A stretch of DNA of 64,000 bases from the NCBI GenBank assembly GCA_041397775.1, contig JAWKWB010000007.1, positions 62,001-126,000 on the forward strand, written 5' to 3'. Shown piece after piece: positions 1 through 6,759 of this stretch; positions within the stretch are counted from its first letter, which is position 1, and the number at the start of each line of letters is the position of its first letter. The stretch comes from Ga0077555 sp041397775 (lineage in GTDB: Bacteria; Pseudomonadota; Alphaproteobacteria; Rhizobiales; Hyphomicrobiaceae). The notes beneath the pieces were generated by a model that worked only from the letters and a program-made list of their open reading frames with translations, had not been told where the DNA came from and did not search any database. The translations under genes were made by a program, and so were the position numbers.

Positions 1-285
1 TGGTGCCTCGGCCAGGTCGGCAACGGGCTTGCCGCGCGTGATGCCGGGGCCATCGCAACCGCCTGCCGTCAGCGACAGGAGGAGCTGCGCATGCGCTGCC
101 TTGCCGAAGCAGAGCGATTGTTCAATGGCAAGCCCCGTCGTTTCGCCCGTGACACCGTCGCGTTGTGGGAGCTTGCCATCACACGGCGCAAGGAGGCCAA
201 GAGGGCCGCGCGCAGTGAGGCCAAAACCGTCGCCCCCGTGAACGTCCGCGACGAGACCGTTGCCCGTCGCGTGGGCGCGGACTGA
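1..285 (+). CDS. C-terminal end of an unrecognised protein (cut by window edge)
   Basis: Frame 1 is open from the first base to a TGA at 283-285 and gives 94 residues with no start inside the visible part, so the gene begins upstream of the window. The visible part is rich in Ala, Arg and Glu and probably helical, with two cysteines near residues 22 and 33 and a basic stretch (RRKEAKRAARSEAK) near the end. I do not recognise a family. A methionine at 91 could be an internal start but has no convincing ribosome binding site. It could also be a spurious frame, since no homology can be tested here. Confidence 0.4.
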   Translation, partial: WCLGQVGNGLAARDAGAIATACRQRQEELRMRCLAEAERLFNGKPRRFARDTVALWELAITRRKEAKRAARSEAKTVAPVNVRDETVARRVGAD

Positions 286-442
286 CAAGGCAGCCGCGGT
301 GGCCATGCGCCTTGGCCACAGGTCACCGACCGCGCACCGCGGGGGCTGTGCACGGCGTGCAATTCAGTCTACAAAGCAAGCAAAGCCAATCGGCGATCAT
401 TTCAAAGCGGCCGGAGCCGTTCGGTCGGCAGGGACGTTACGT

Positions 443-1066
443 GTGAGGGAGGGTGCGTTGGGGCCGACCGTGCGGGCTATCGCTCTGTCGTTTGCCGTGC
501 TTGCGGCCTGCGCTGCGAATGCTCACCTCGCCTCGGCGCAGAAGGCGGGCGCGACGGACTTGGCCGCGCGCGTCGCCAAGGCGCGTCAGGTCGCCCAGAC
601 CCTCGCCGACCGTTTGAAGGGCGAGATCGTCACCGCTCTGAAGGCCGATGGCCCGGTGAGCACTGTCGGCCTGTGCCAGACCATCTCCCCCGATCTGACC
701 TATACGGCCGCCGACGAGTTCGGTTTCGAAGTCACGCGTACGGCCCTGAAGCTGCGCAATCCCGAGAATGCGCCCGACCCGTGGGAACTCAAGGTGCTGC
801 AGCAGTTCCAGAGCCAGATTGCGGCCGGCGCCGACCCCGCCAAGCTGGAACAGGCCGAGATCATCGTGACGCCGGAAGGCGACAAGCTGTTCCGCTTCAT
901 GAAGCCCATCATGATGGGTGAGCCGTGCCTCGTCTGCCATGGCACGGACGTCAAGCAGGACGTGAAGGCGGAGATCGCGCGCTACTATCCCGAAGACAAG
1001 GCCGTGGGCTTCAAGCTCGGCGAGCTGCGGGGCGCCTTTTCACTGGCTCAACTCATCGGGGAGTGA
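443..1066 (+). CDS. Secreted DUF3365-type c-haem protein
   Basis: About 207 residues. A hydrophobic signal segment (residues 11-31, ending ANAHLASAQ) precedes a mature domain with a single c-type haem motif CLVCH at residues 162-166. Layout and motif match the DUF3365 (Tll0287-like) family, periplasmic haem-binding domains thought to sense or carry electrons or ligands. Start is uncertain: GTG 443 has an AGGGACG box just upstream, TTG 458 follows a very strong GAGGGAGGG, and GTG 470 is also possible. The frame is open back to 260 but that part lacks coding character. The gene ends inside the tail of the convergent O-antigen-ligase-like gene (19 bp overlap). Confidence 0.8.
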   Translation: MREGALGPTVRAIALSFAVLAACAANAHLASAQKAGATDLAARVAKARQVAQTLADRLKGEIVTALKADGPVSTVGLCQTISPDLTYTAADEFGFEVTRTALKLRNPENAPDPWELKVLQQFQSQIAAGADPAKLEQAEIIVTPEGDKLFRFMKPIMMGEPCLVCHGTDVKQDVKAEIARYYPEDKAVGFKLGELRGAFSLAQLIGE

Positions 1067-2358
1067 GTTGCGGTCCGGCGGCCGAGTTCGATGGCGATCA
1101 TCAAAGCGATCACCCATGTGGCGAAAACGGCCATGAACCACGTCTGGAACAAGCCCCAGCTGAATGCACCCATGACGGCAGCGGCGACGAAGCTGGAAAT
1201 TGCGGCCGGCCTCAGGTTGCGTGGCAAGCGGTTCAATGCGAACAGCGCCGTGATGCCGAGCGTGGCCAACAGCGCCGCGCCGATGGCACCCAGCTCGTAC
1301 CACGCCTGCATGTAGACGTTGTGCGAGTGGCGGCCCGTGCGCAACGGATACGTGTGATCTGCGGGCCTTTCCGCGCGCGGCCCCTCCTGCTCGTCGAGTT
1401 CCTTGGTCGAGCCCACGCCGATCCCCAGGAGGGGTGCGTTGTCGATGCGCTGGGCGGTGACACCCCACAGGATGATGCGGTTGCGGCCCGTCGTCGGGAT
1501 CCAGTCGGCTTTGTAGAGGCCCGCGCTGTAGGCCGACGCGGCAATGGGCACGACCAGCAGCGTCGCGCCGAGCCAGGCGATCATGATCAGCCAGAGCGCT
1601 GGTTTTTGCCGTATCAAGAGCGCGGCCATGGCGAAGGCGGAGAAGAACAGCGCCAGCATCGACGTCTCGTGCTCGGAGGAGAATGTGGCGATCGTGAAGC
1701 CTGCGACGGCGAGCCCGCCCATCCAGAGCGCGCGGCGGCGCGGCGCCAGCAGCCACAGCAGCATCAGCGCCGGCCAGAGCAGCACGGTCGCGGCGCCAAA
1801 TCCGCGATTGAGCAGGTAGAGGCCGACGTTCATGCTGCCGTCCGGGCCCAATTTGACGTGCTTTTGCGGCGGCCGCAGCGCTGGGAAGCCCGTCAGGACC
1901 GACTTCAGGATCGGGAAATTCCACACGCATTCGATCGTCAGGTAGAGCATACCCACGGCCGCACCTGCGACGATCCCGATGGACAGGCTTTTCAGGTCGC
2001 CGTCCGAAACATACGGCAGGCCGAGCCAGGCGATATAGCCCACGACGAACAGCAGCCAGACGAACCCGACCTTCCCCGCAGCCTCCAGCGGATCCTGCGC
2101 CCAGAACGCATTGACCGCGAGATAACCCGCGAACGCCAGGTAGGCGACGGCCACGGCCGGCGGCGGAGAAAAGACGACGAGATCGCGGTTCCGCCACAGC
2201 GCAATGGCCGGAAGAACGGCCAGCAGCGGATAGACGGCATGTGATGTGCGCGGACCAATGATGAGGATTGCAATGGCAAGCGCCGTGGCGATCACCAGCC
2301 ATGGTTGTGACTGGGCCTTGGCGGCGTTTTCATATGACGTTCGGTCTTCGGCAATCAT
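1048..2358 (-). CDS. O-antigen ligase-like membrane protein (WaaL/Wzy superfamily)
   Basis: 436 residues with about ten to twelve hydrophobic segments. A large soluble loop late in the protein holds the pattern GIGVGST and, further on, RHSHNVYMQAWYELG, the conserved His/Asn loop of the O-antigen ligase (PF04932) superfamily. Such proteins join undecaprenyl-linked glycans to lipid A core or polymerise them at the periplasmic face. It lies downstream of the selenoprotein operon on the same strand but behind a terminator-like hairpin, so it is probably transcribed separately. It is about 21 kb from the main polysaccharide cluster, where a second protein of this superfamily sits (29371-30744). 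Ligase and polymerase activity cannot be told apart from sequence alone. Confidence 0.85.
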   Translation of the reverse strand: MIAEDRTSYENAAKAQSQPWLVIATALAIAILIIGPRTSHAVYPLLAVLPAIALWRNRDLVVFSPPPAVAVAYLAFAGYLAVNAFWAQDPLEAAGKVGFVWLLFVVGYIAWLGLPYVSDGDLKSLSIGIVAGAAVGMLYLTIECVWNFPILKSVLTGFPALRPPQKHVKLGPDGSMNVGLYLLNRGFGAATVLLWPALMLLWLLAPRRRALWMGGLAVAGFTIATFSSEHETSMLALFFSAFAMAALLIRQKPALWLIMIAWLGATLLVVPIAASAYSAGLYKADWIPTTGRNRIILWGVTAQRIDNAPLLGIGVGSTKELDEQEGPRAERPADHTYPLRTGRHSHNVYMQAWYELGAIGAALLATLGITALFALNRLPRNLRPAAISSFVAAAVMGAFSWGLFQTWFMAVFATWVIALMIAIELGRRTATHSPMS

Positions 2359-2430
2359 CCAAGGGTCTCACTGCAATCGGCTGCATGGTTGTCGCGCGCG
2401 GCCCCTGACGATGTCCCCGTCGCGCGTCGC

Positions 2431-2454
2431 AGAAAGCGGCAGGTGACCTGCCGC
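2431..2454 (-). terminator. Terminator-like hairpin after the selenoprotein operon
   Basis: Read on the minus strand, a 7-bp GC stem (GCGGCAG / CTGCCGC) with a five-base loop is followed by TTTCT. The DNA at 2436-2454 is a perfect 9+1+9 palindrome. It lies 40 bp past the last gene of the operon and 78 bp before the O-antigen-ligase-like gene. The T-tract is short, so termination may be partial. Confidence 0.55.
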
Positions 2455-2493
2455 GGCGGGCAACTGCGGCCACTTCGTAGCCTGGAGGTGATG

Positions 2494-3504
2494 TCAGCAC
2501 AAGTTGACGAGGCGGGTTGTGACGGACCGCGAGCCGCCGCCCCACAAGGGCAGGTGGGCCATTTTCACTCCCGGGCCTCCCGTTACCACGGGGACAATGT
2601 CGTCCGCGCCCGCGGCGATCGGCTGGCCGTCGTGCGCCGAGGCGTCCAGCAGGTAGGCCTGGATACGCGCGAGATCCCAGCCTTGCGCCCGGATCTGCCC
2701 CGCCAGCTCGGGCGGCAGGATGAACAGGTGCTCGGGCAGCGCCGGTTGCTTGCGCGCGCCATTCGTCAGGAAGGCTGCGCGCATGGAGATCGCCATCGTC
2801 TCGAGGATCGCCTCGGGGCTATCGCGTCCCTCGGCCGGCAGGATTTCCGCCGTGCCTGAAATTCCGATGACCGTGATCGCATCCTCGTTTGCACCGATGC
2901 CGCGCCGCGCATGCAACCAGGGGATGTCGCCCTCTACGCCTTCGCCGAAGCACAGGCCGAACTTGGCGGGTTGGCCCACCGTCGCCATGTCGCCGCTTTC
3001 GGAGCGCGCGCCGCCGATGTTGCGCAGCACGAGGCTCAGGGCCCGGCCGATGGCGGCATTGGCACGCGTGCCCGGTCCCAGGCAGTTGATCGAGGCGTTG
3101 ATGCCGAGCCGCTGCACTTGCGGCCCATGCACGATCATGCCGATGGCGGCCGAGCCGGTCGTCGTCGCGATGCCCAGCAGGTTGAATTCCGGCTCCAGGC
3201 AGGCGACGGCGGCCGTCGTCACGAGCGCGAGTTCTTCCGGACGGCAGCCCGCCAGAACGCAGTTGTAGGCGACGGCGGCAATCGTCAGGTCGCCGAACAG
3301 CGGCGGCATGAAGCCCAGCGAGCGCTCGGGCTCTGCAAGGCCGGCCAGCATGGCCGCCAGCCGCTGCGCCGTCGGCGGCACCAGCGGCAGGCCATCGCCC
3401 AGGCCGAGCGCGCCCAGCTCGTCCTGGACGGCCTCGAAACCGGCCGTTTCCGAAACCAGTGGCCACTCGTCGGGCAGGCCGCGCCGCGCATCGGGCTCAG
3501 CCAC
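2494..3504 (-). CDS. Uncharacterised protein of the DGLP/LAGC family, paralogue 2
   Basis: 336 residues from a GTG at 3504 that overlaps the stop of the upstream paralogue (GTGGCTGA), implying translational coupling. The frame is open 26 codons further up but inside the neighbour's coding region. It aligns by eye with the upstream gene: GDGLPLVPPT (36-45) matches SDGFPLVMPT, LAGCRPE (84-90) matches MAGCKPE, a segment with an INCLG-type motif (Cys141) matches NCLGQG, and KFGLCFGE (Cys185) matches KYSYCFGE. It lacks the CGSNC arrangement and the HPC motif of paralogue 1, so the cysteine set has diverged. No signal peptide or membrane segment. Function unknown; the family tends to lie beside UGSC selenoproteins as far as I recall, as here. 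Confidence 0.75.
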   Translation of the reverse strand: MAEPDARRGLPDEWPLVSETAGFEAVQDELGALGLGDGLPLVPPTAQRLAAMLAGLAEPERSLGFMPPLFGDLTIAAVAYNCVLAGCRPEELALVTTAAVACLEPEFNLLGIATTTGSAAIGMIVHGPQVQRLGINASINCLGPGTRANAAIGRALSLVLRNIGGARSESGDMATVGQPAKFGLCFGEGVEGDIPWLHARRGIGANEDAITVIGISGTAEILPAEGRDSPEAILETMAISMRAAFLTNGARKQPALPEHLFILPPELAGQIRAQGWDLARIQAYLLDASAHDGQPIAAGADDIVPVVTGGPGVKMAHLPLWGGGSRSVTTRLVNLC

Positions 3505-4537
3505 GCTTGATCCGCACCGAGGGCGCCGCCGTGTTGCCGAATGATGTAATGTAGACGGAGTGCTTGCCTGGCCCACCTGCAACCACGACGTTGATGCCTG
3601 CGGGATCTTCCGTCAGGTAGTAGTGGCCGTTGCGGGGATGGCGGCCCTGGCCCTCCCAGCTCTCCAGGTTCTCTTTCGAGATGCGCGACACGTGCACTTT
3701 CGAGCGCTCGTGCAGGGCTTCCTGAACGGTTGCCACGGTCCAGCCGTCGCGCGCCATCGTCTTGGCGTGCTCGGGCCCCAGCACGACGAAGCACGGACCC
3801 TGGAGATAGACGGGATTGGCGCCCACCGACGACATCGTTCCCGCGATGGTGGTGATCAGGCCTTCGCCGGTATTGCTGGCGTGGTCGTTGACGTTGTGCG
3901 GAGGCTCGGCCGCCATCGTGGTGACCACGCTGTCCTCGGGCTTGAAGCCGCGCCGCACGTGGAATGGCTCCCACGGGCTCTCTTCCTCGTTCTCGCCGAA
4001 GCAATAGGAGTACTTGGCGGGCGAGCCGTGCGTGGCGCGGTCCATGTCGCCGGGCTTGGCGCCGCCGACGTTGAGCAGGATGAGCTGCAACGCGCGCCCG
4101 ATGGTGGCATTGGCGCGCCGGCCCTGGCCCAGGCAGTTGGAGCCGCAGTTGATGTCGAGTTCCTTGCGCATCGGCCCGTTCACCAGCATGAGCTGGCCGC
4201 ACGGATGCGTCGTCGCCAGCGTACCGTGCAGATTGTAGGCGGGATCGAGCACGGCGCGCAGGCCGGCGAGCACGACGGGGTAATACTCCGGCTTGCAGCC
4301 GGCCATGACCGCGTTGGCCGCAAGGCTGCGAATCGAGGGGACGACCTGGCGCGGCGAGATCGGCTTGAACGTCTCGTTGTCCCCGCGCGCGGCGGCGACG
4401 AACCGCTCGACCATGGCTTCGGTCGGCATCACCAACGGGAAGCCGTCGCTCCAGCCCTGTTCGATCGCGTATTCGTTCCAGTCCTCCGGCGACATCTCGC
4501 CGACGTCGACGATCTCGGCGTCAATCTTCTCGGTCAT
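3497..4537 (-). CDS. Uncharacterised protein of the DGFP/MAGC family, paralogue 1
   Basis: 346 residues starting at ATG 4537, with an AGGACG box directly upstream; 44 codons of open frame above it are not convincing. Conserved-looking elements in order: SDGFPLVMPT (30-39), NAVMAGCKPEYYPV (Cys81), HPCG (Cys113), INCGSNCLGQG (Cys131 and Cys135), RANATIGRAL, and KYSYCFGENEE (Cys179). Several invariant-looking cysteines suggest thiol or metal chemistry, but I know of no assigned reaction. No export signal, so it is likely cytoplasmic. It sits between the cupin (43 bp upstream) and its own paralogue (8 bp overlap) in the operon headed by the UGSC selenoprotein, suggesting that the three act together. 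Confidence 0.78.
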   Translation of the reverse strand: MTEKIDAEIVDVGEMSPEDWNEYAIEQGWSDGFPLVMPTEAMVERFVAAARGDNETFKPISPRQVVPSIRSLAANAVMAGCKPEYYPVVLAGLRAVLDPAYNLHGTLATTHPCGQLMLVNGPMRKELDINCGSNCLGQGRRANATIGRALQLILLNVGGAKPGDMDRATHGSPAKYSYCFGENEEESPWEPFHVRRGFKPEDSVVTTMAAEPPHNVNDHASNTGEGLITTIAGTMSSVGANPVYLQGPCFVVLGPEHAKTMARDGWTVATVQEALHERSKVHVSRISKENLESWEGQGRHPRNGHYYLTEDPAGINVVVAGGPGKHSVYITSFGNTAAPSVRIKRG

Positions 4538-4580
4538 CGTCCTGCTCGCTCGGGTTCTCGATTGGCGTTCGGCAACGGGC

Positions 4581-5015
4581 TCATTTCGCCGGGGCGGCGA
4601 TCGGCTTGCCCTTGAGAATGACGTAGGTGGCCAGCGCCTTGGCGCCTTTAGGCCCGGCCTTGGCATCATGGATCACGCCCGCCGGTATGACGTAGCTGTC
4701 GCCGGCCTTGAGCTGGCGCACGGGCTGGCCGTCGACCATCAAGGTGGCCTCGCCATCCATGATGTAGCCGGACTCAACGCCGAAGTGCGTGTGACGGCCG
4801 ACGCTGACATTCGGTGCGATCTCGGCGATTCCGATCACCGTGTCGTAGTTGGTGTCGGGCACGGCGAACCGCTGCAGCGGAATGCGCTTGATGCCCTGCG
4901 CGCCCTGCGTGATCGGGGGCGGCGACGATTTCGCCTGCTGCGCGTGTGGCGCGGTCGCCGTGATCAGGCCGGTGCCGAGAGCGGCGGCGACGATCAGAGC
5001 GGTAGCAGCGCGCAT
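4581..5015 (-). CDS. Secreted cupin-domain protein
   Basis: 144 residues from ATG 5015: a signal peptide (hydrophobic MRAATALIVAAALGTGLI, cleavage near APHAQQ) and one cupin barrel. Cupin motif 1 is seen as GRHTHFGVESGYIMDG (two His and a Glu, typical metal ligands) and motif 2 as the GDSYVIPAGVIHDAKA stretch (one His). Such periplasmic single-domain cupins usually bind a divalent metal; the substrate is unknown. An in-frame ATG at 5039 is an alternative start. It is the second gene of the UGSC operon, 186 bp after the selenoprotein, with a large palindrome in that gap, and 43 bp before the MAGC-family gene. Confidence 0.8.
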   Translation of the reverse strand: MRAATALIVAAALGTGLITATAPHAQQAKSSPPPITQGAQGIKRIPLQRFAVPDTNYDTVIGIAEIAPNVSVGRHTHFGVESGYIMDGEATLMVDGQPVRQLKAGDSYVIPAGVIHDAKAGPKGAKALATYVILKGKPIAAPAK

Positions 5016-5118
5016 GTCGTATCTCGCTTGTTCATGCATATCCCGTCGGCGGCAGCAGGCCGGTGCGAAACCGCCCCGCAAAGCCGCCATGACCAGGGCC
5101 CGCCCCTGCGGACGAGCC

Positions 5119-5196
5119 CTAGTGGCCCGTCGCTGCCCAAAATCGCTTCATTGCCGGACCCGCTTTCCGATTTTGGCGCGACATGAGGGCCACTAG
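5119..5196. repeat. 78-bp interrupted palindrome between selenoprotein and cupin genes
   Basis: Three nested arm pairs are perfectly complementary: CTAGTGGCCC (5119-5128) with GGGCCACTAG (5187-5196), GTCGC (5129-5133) with GCGAC (5178-5182), and CCAAAATCG (5137-5145) with CGATTTTGG (5168-5176), around a 22-base centre. As RNA it would form a long hairpin starting 5 bases after the selenoprotein stop. It has no T-tract. It may be an RNA-stability or processing element, an attenuator, or a small palindromic repeat insertion. I see no second copy in the window. Confidence 0.85.
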
Positions 5197-5201
5197 AACG
5201 T

Positions 5202-5717
5202 TCAGCCGATCACCTTTTGCAGCTCGGCCCAGGCCGTATCGATGCGATCCGTCAGCTCGGCCGCATTGAGGCCGCCCACGGGATGCTTCACGACCAGGAG
5301 CCGCGGCTCCATCTTGCGCGCCTTGGCCTGTGCCAGGACGAGCGGACGGAACGTATCGGTGGCGATCACGTAGGCCGTGACGCCGCGCTTTGCCAGTTCG
5401 ACGCTGTCGTGGAAACTCCACGATGAACAGGAGCCTCAATCCCCCAGCGCGAGCAGCGCCGCGCGGTACTTGAGGGCGACGTTGTCCAGCACCTCCGCCG
5501 TGGCGGGGCGGCTGGCGCTTTCCTTGAAGACGAAGTCGATGCCGTCGGTGCTGCGGATGCTGCCGAGCTTGCCCTTGAGGCCGTCGAGCAACTCCTTGGC
5601 GTTCGGTTTCGAGTTCGAGAAGAGAATGATCGGGTCCCGGCGCCAGTCGACCGCGCCGGACTTGACCCTTTCGGTCGAAGCCGGCTCGACGCCGAAGCTC
5701 GGATTGACGATGCGCAT
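5202..5717 (-). CDS. UGSC-family selenoprotein (in-frame UGA = selenocysteine)
   Basis: Read through a single TGA at 5436-5438, the frame runs from ATG 5717 (AAGGAGC box upstream) to TGA 5202-5204 and gives 171 residues. The TGA falls at residue 94 exactly where a UGSC motif is expected: ALGD-U-GSC-SSWSFHDSVE. Downstream sequence continues with normal coding character (VELAKRGVTAYVIATDTF, then VVKHPVGGLN). This matches the UGSC (Sec/Cys-Gly-Ser-Cys) family, where the Sec/Cys pair resembles a redox CxxC motif; the substrate is unknown. A perfect 6-bp hairpin begins 12 bases after the UGA, as a bacterial SECIS should. Conventional gene calling would report only the 93-residue N-terminal half. 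No selA, selB, selC or selD is seen here, so the machinery must lie elsewhere. Confidence 0.88.
5404..5438 (-). promoter_or_regulatory. Bacterial SECIS-like element after the UGA codon
   Basis: On the minus-strand mRNA, UGA (5438-5436) is followed by 12 bases and then UCGUGG (5423-5418), loop AGUUU (5417-5413), and CCACGA (5412-5407). The stem is a perfect 6 bp and the five-base loop carries a GU, as bacterial SECIS loops recognised by SelB usually do. A CUG/CAG pair (5430-5428 with 5406-5404) can extend the stem past a bulge. The spacing from UGA to loop is 18 bases, close to that of known bacterial elements. The element is inside the coding region and is translated. Confidence 0.8.
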
Positions 5718-6297
5718 GTCGGACGTGCTCCTTCACAGTGCACGAGCAGCGTGCCCCCTGCGTGCCCGCCGCCCATGCCGACCCTATCTTGCACGCACCG
5801 CCCCGGATCGCAATGGCGTGTCCGTGCCCTCGATGCATGGGGCGCATACCGCCTATTTCCTGGGCGCGGCGCGGGTGGCGCCGCGTGCGTTTTCAGCCAC
5901 CGTGAGATTGCAGTGGAGCGGTCGTGGCGGCGGCCATGGGCGTGTGGCCATGGGGCATCCGCGTGCCGCCGTTCCAGCGCCGCCGCATCTCCCTGCCGCC
6001 CGCGCGCTATGGCCCGGCCCGCCCCTCGCTACGCAATGGGCTAGTAGCGGACTCGTGCGTTGAGGTGCGCGCTGCATTGCACAAGATTGCATCGATCAAA
6101 TAAGCGACCCCGGCTAAGCGGCTGTTGAGAGATCGGTAGTGCGCCCTGATGATCTCGGTAACTGGGGCTCTTCGAACGTCTCCGAGGCGAGGCGAATTGC
6201 GCGACGAAGGGCCATGACTGGAAAGGGCCGGCGCAATTGCGGTTGCTCCATCGAAGTTCGAAGCAAGTGGTTCAGCAAAGGCAATTGATCTCTCGAC
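5718..6297. other. Non-coding gap upstream of the selenoprotein operon
   Basis: About 580 bp with no open frame that looks coded. It should hold the promoter of the minus-strand selenoprotein operon near its left end and the 3' region of the broken secreted gene at its right end. I see no strong promoter, repeat or RNA gene. Composition drops from very GC-rich near 5.7-6.05 kb to more balanced beyond 6.07 kb, the left edge of the AT-richer accessory segment. Confidence 0.4.
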
Positions 6298-6734
6298 TCA
6301 GGACGTGCTTTTGAGAACCTGGATCGCCGTTTGAAATGCCCTGTCGACCCTGTTGTAGACAGACTGCGCCTCGCCTCCACTCTGCGCCGAGAGACTGCGG
6401 AGAACACTCTTCGCTCGATTAAGGACCGAAAGCGCCGCCGGTTTGCTGGTGGCGCCAGACAAGGCACTTGCTGCCTGCCTTGCTGCAGAAGCTGCCGCGG
6501 CGCTACCGCCGCAATATGACTGCAGCCAGAGAGGCTCGTCGAATACGAGCCTACTGCCGCAGATATACACCTGACAGCGGCAACACCGTTCCGGCTCTGG
6601 CAAGCCCTGAAACGGGCTTCGGCTCGGATCGAACGCTGCTTTGCGCTGGCGATGGCATCTCCCGGTGCCGCAGACACTACAGTGAAACTAGAAAAAAAGA
6701 GTGCTACAGAAAGCAACGTGACACAAAAGCGCAT
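6298..6734 (-). pseudogene. Frameshifted small secreted protein downstream of the caspase-like gene
   Basis: The start at ATG 6734 has a very strong GGGAGGAA box and lies 25 bp after the caspase-like gene. It opens a good signal peptide (MRFCVTLLSVALFFSSFTVV, cleavage near SAAPG) followed by about 35 plausible residues ending RACQSRNGVAAVR. Near 6555-6565 the coding character moves to another frame, which reads CQVYICGSRLVFDEPLW and then an Ala/Ser-rich helical tail to a stop at 6298. The original frame stays open to 6114 but looks like shadow sequence (Arg/Ser-rich). The simplest reading is one frameshift in a secreted, cysteine-containing protein of about 145 residues. It could also be a sequencing error or a genuinely longer protein. 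Function unknown. Confidence 0.5.
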
Positions 6735-6759
6735 ATTTCCTCCCTCGACTTTCTCGGAT

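Noticed and set aside
925..2244. Long open frame of 439 residues on the plus strand
   Set aside because: It is the complement of the O-antigen-ligase-like gene; the product is Arg/Gln/His-rich with no recognisable motif, as expected for antisense in GC-rich DNA.
5436..5717. A stand-alone 93-residue protein or nonsense-mutated pseudogene
   Set aside because: The TGA coincides with the UGSC motif and is followed by a SECIS-like hairpin and 77 well-coded codons, which a random mutation would not explain.
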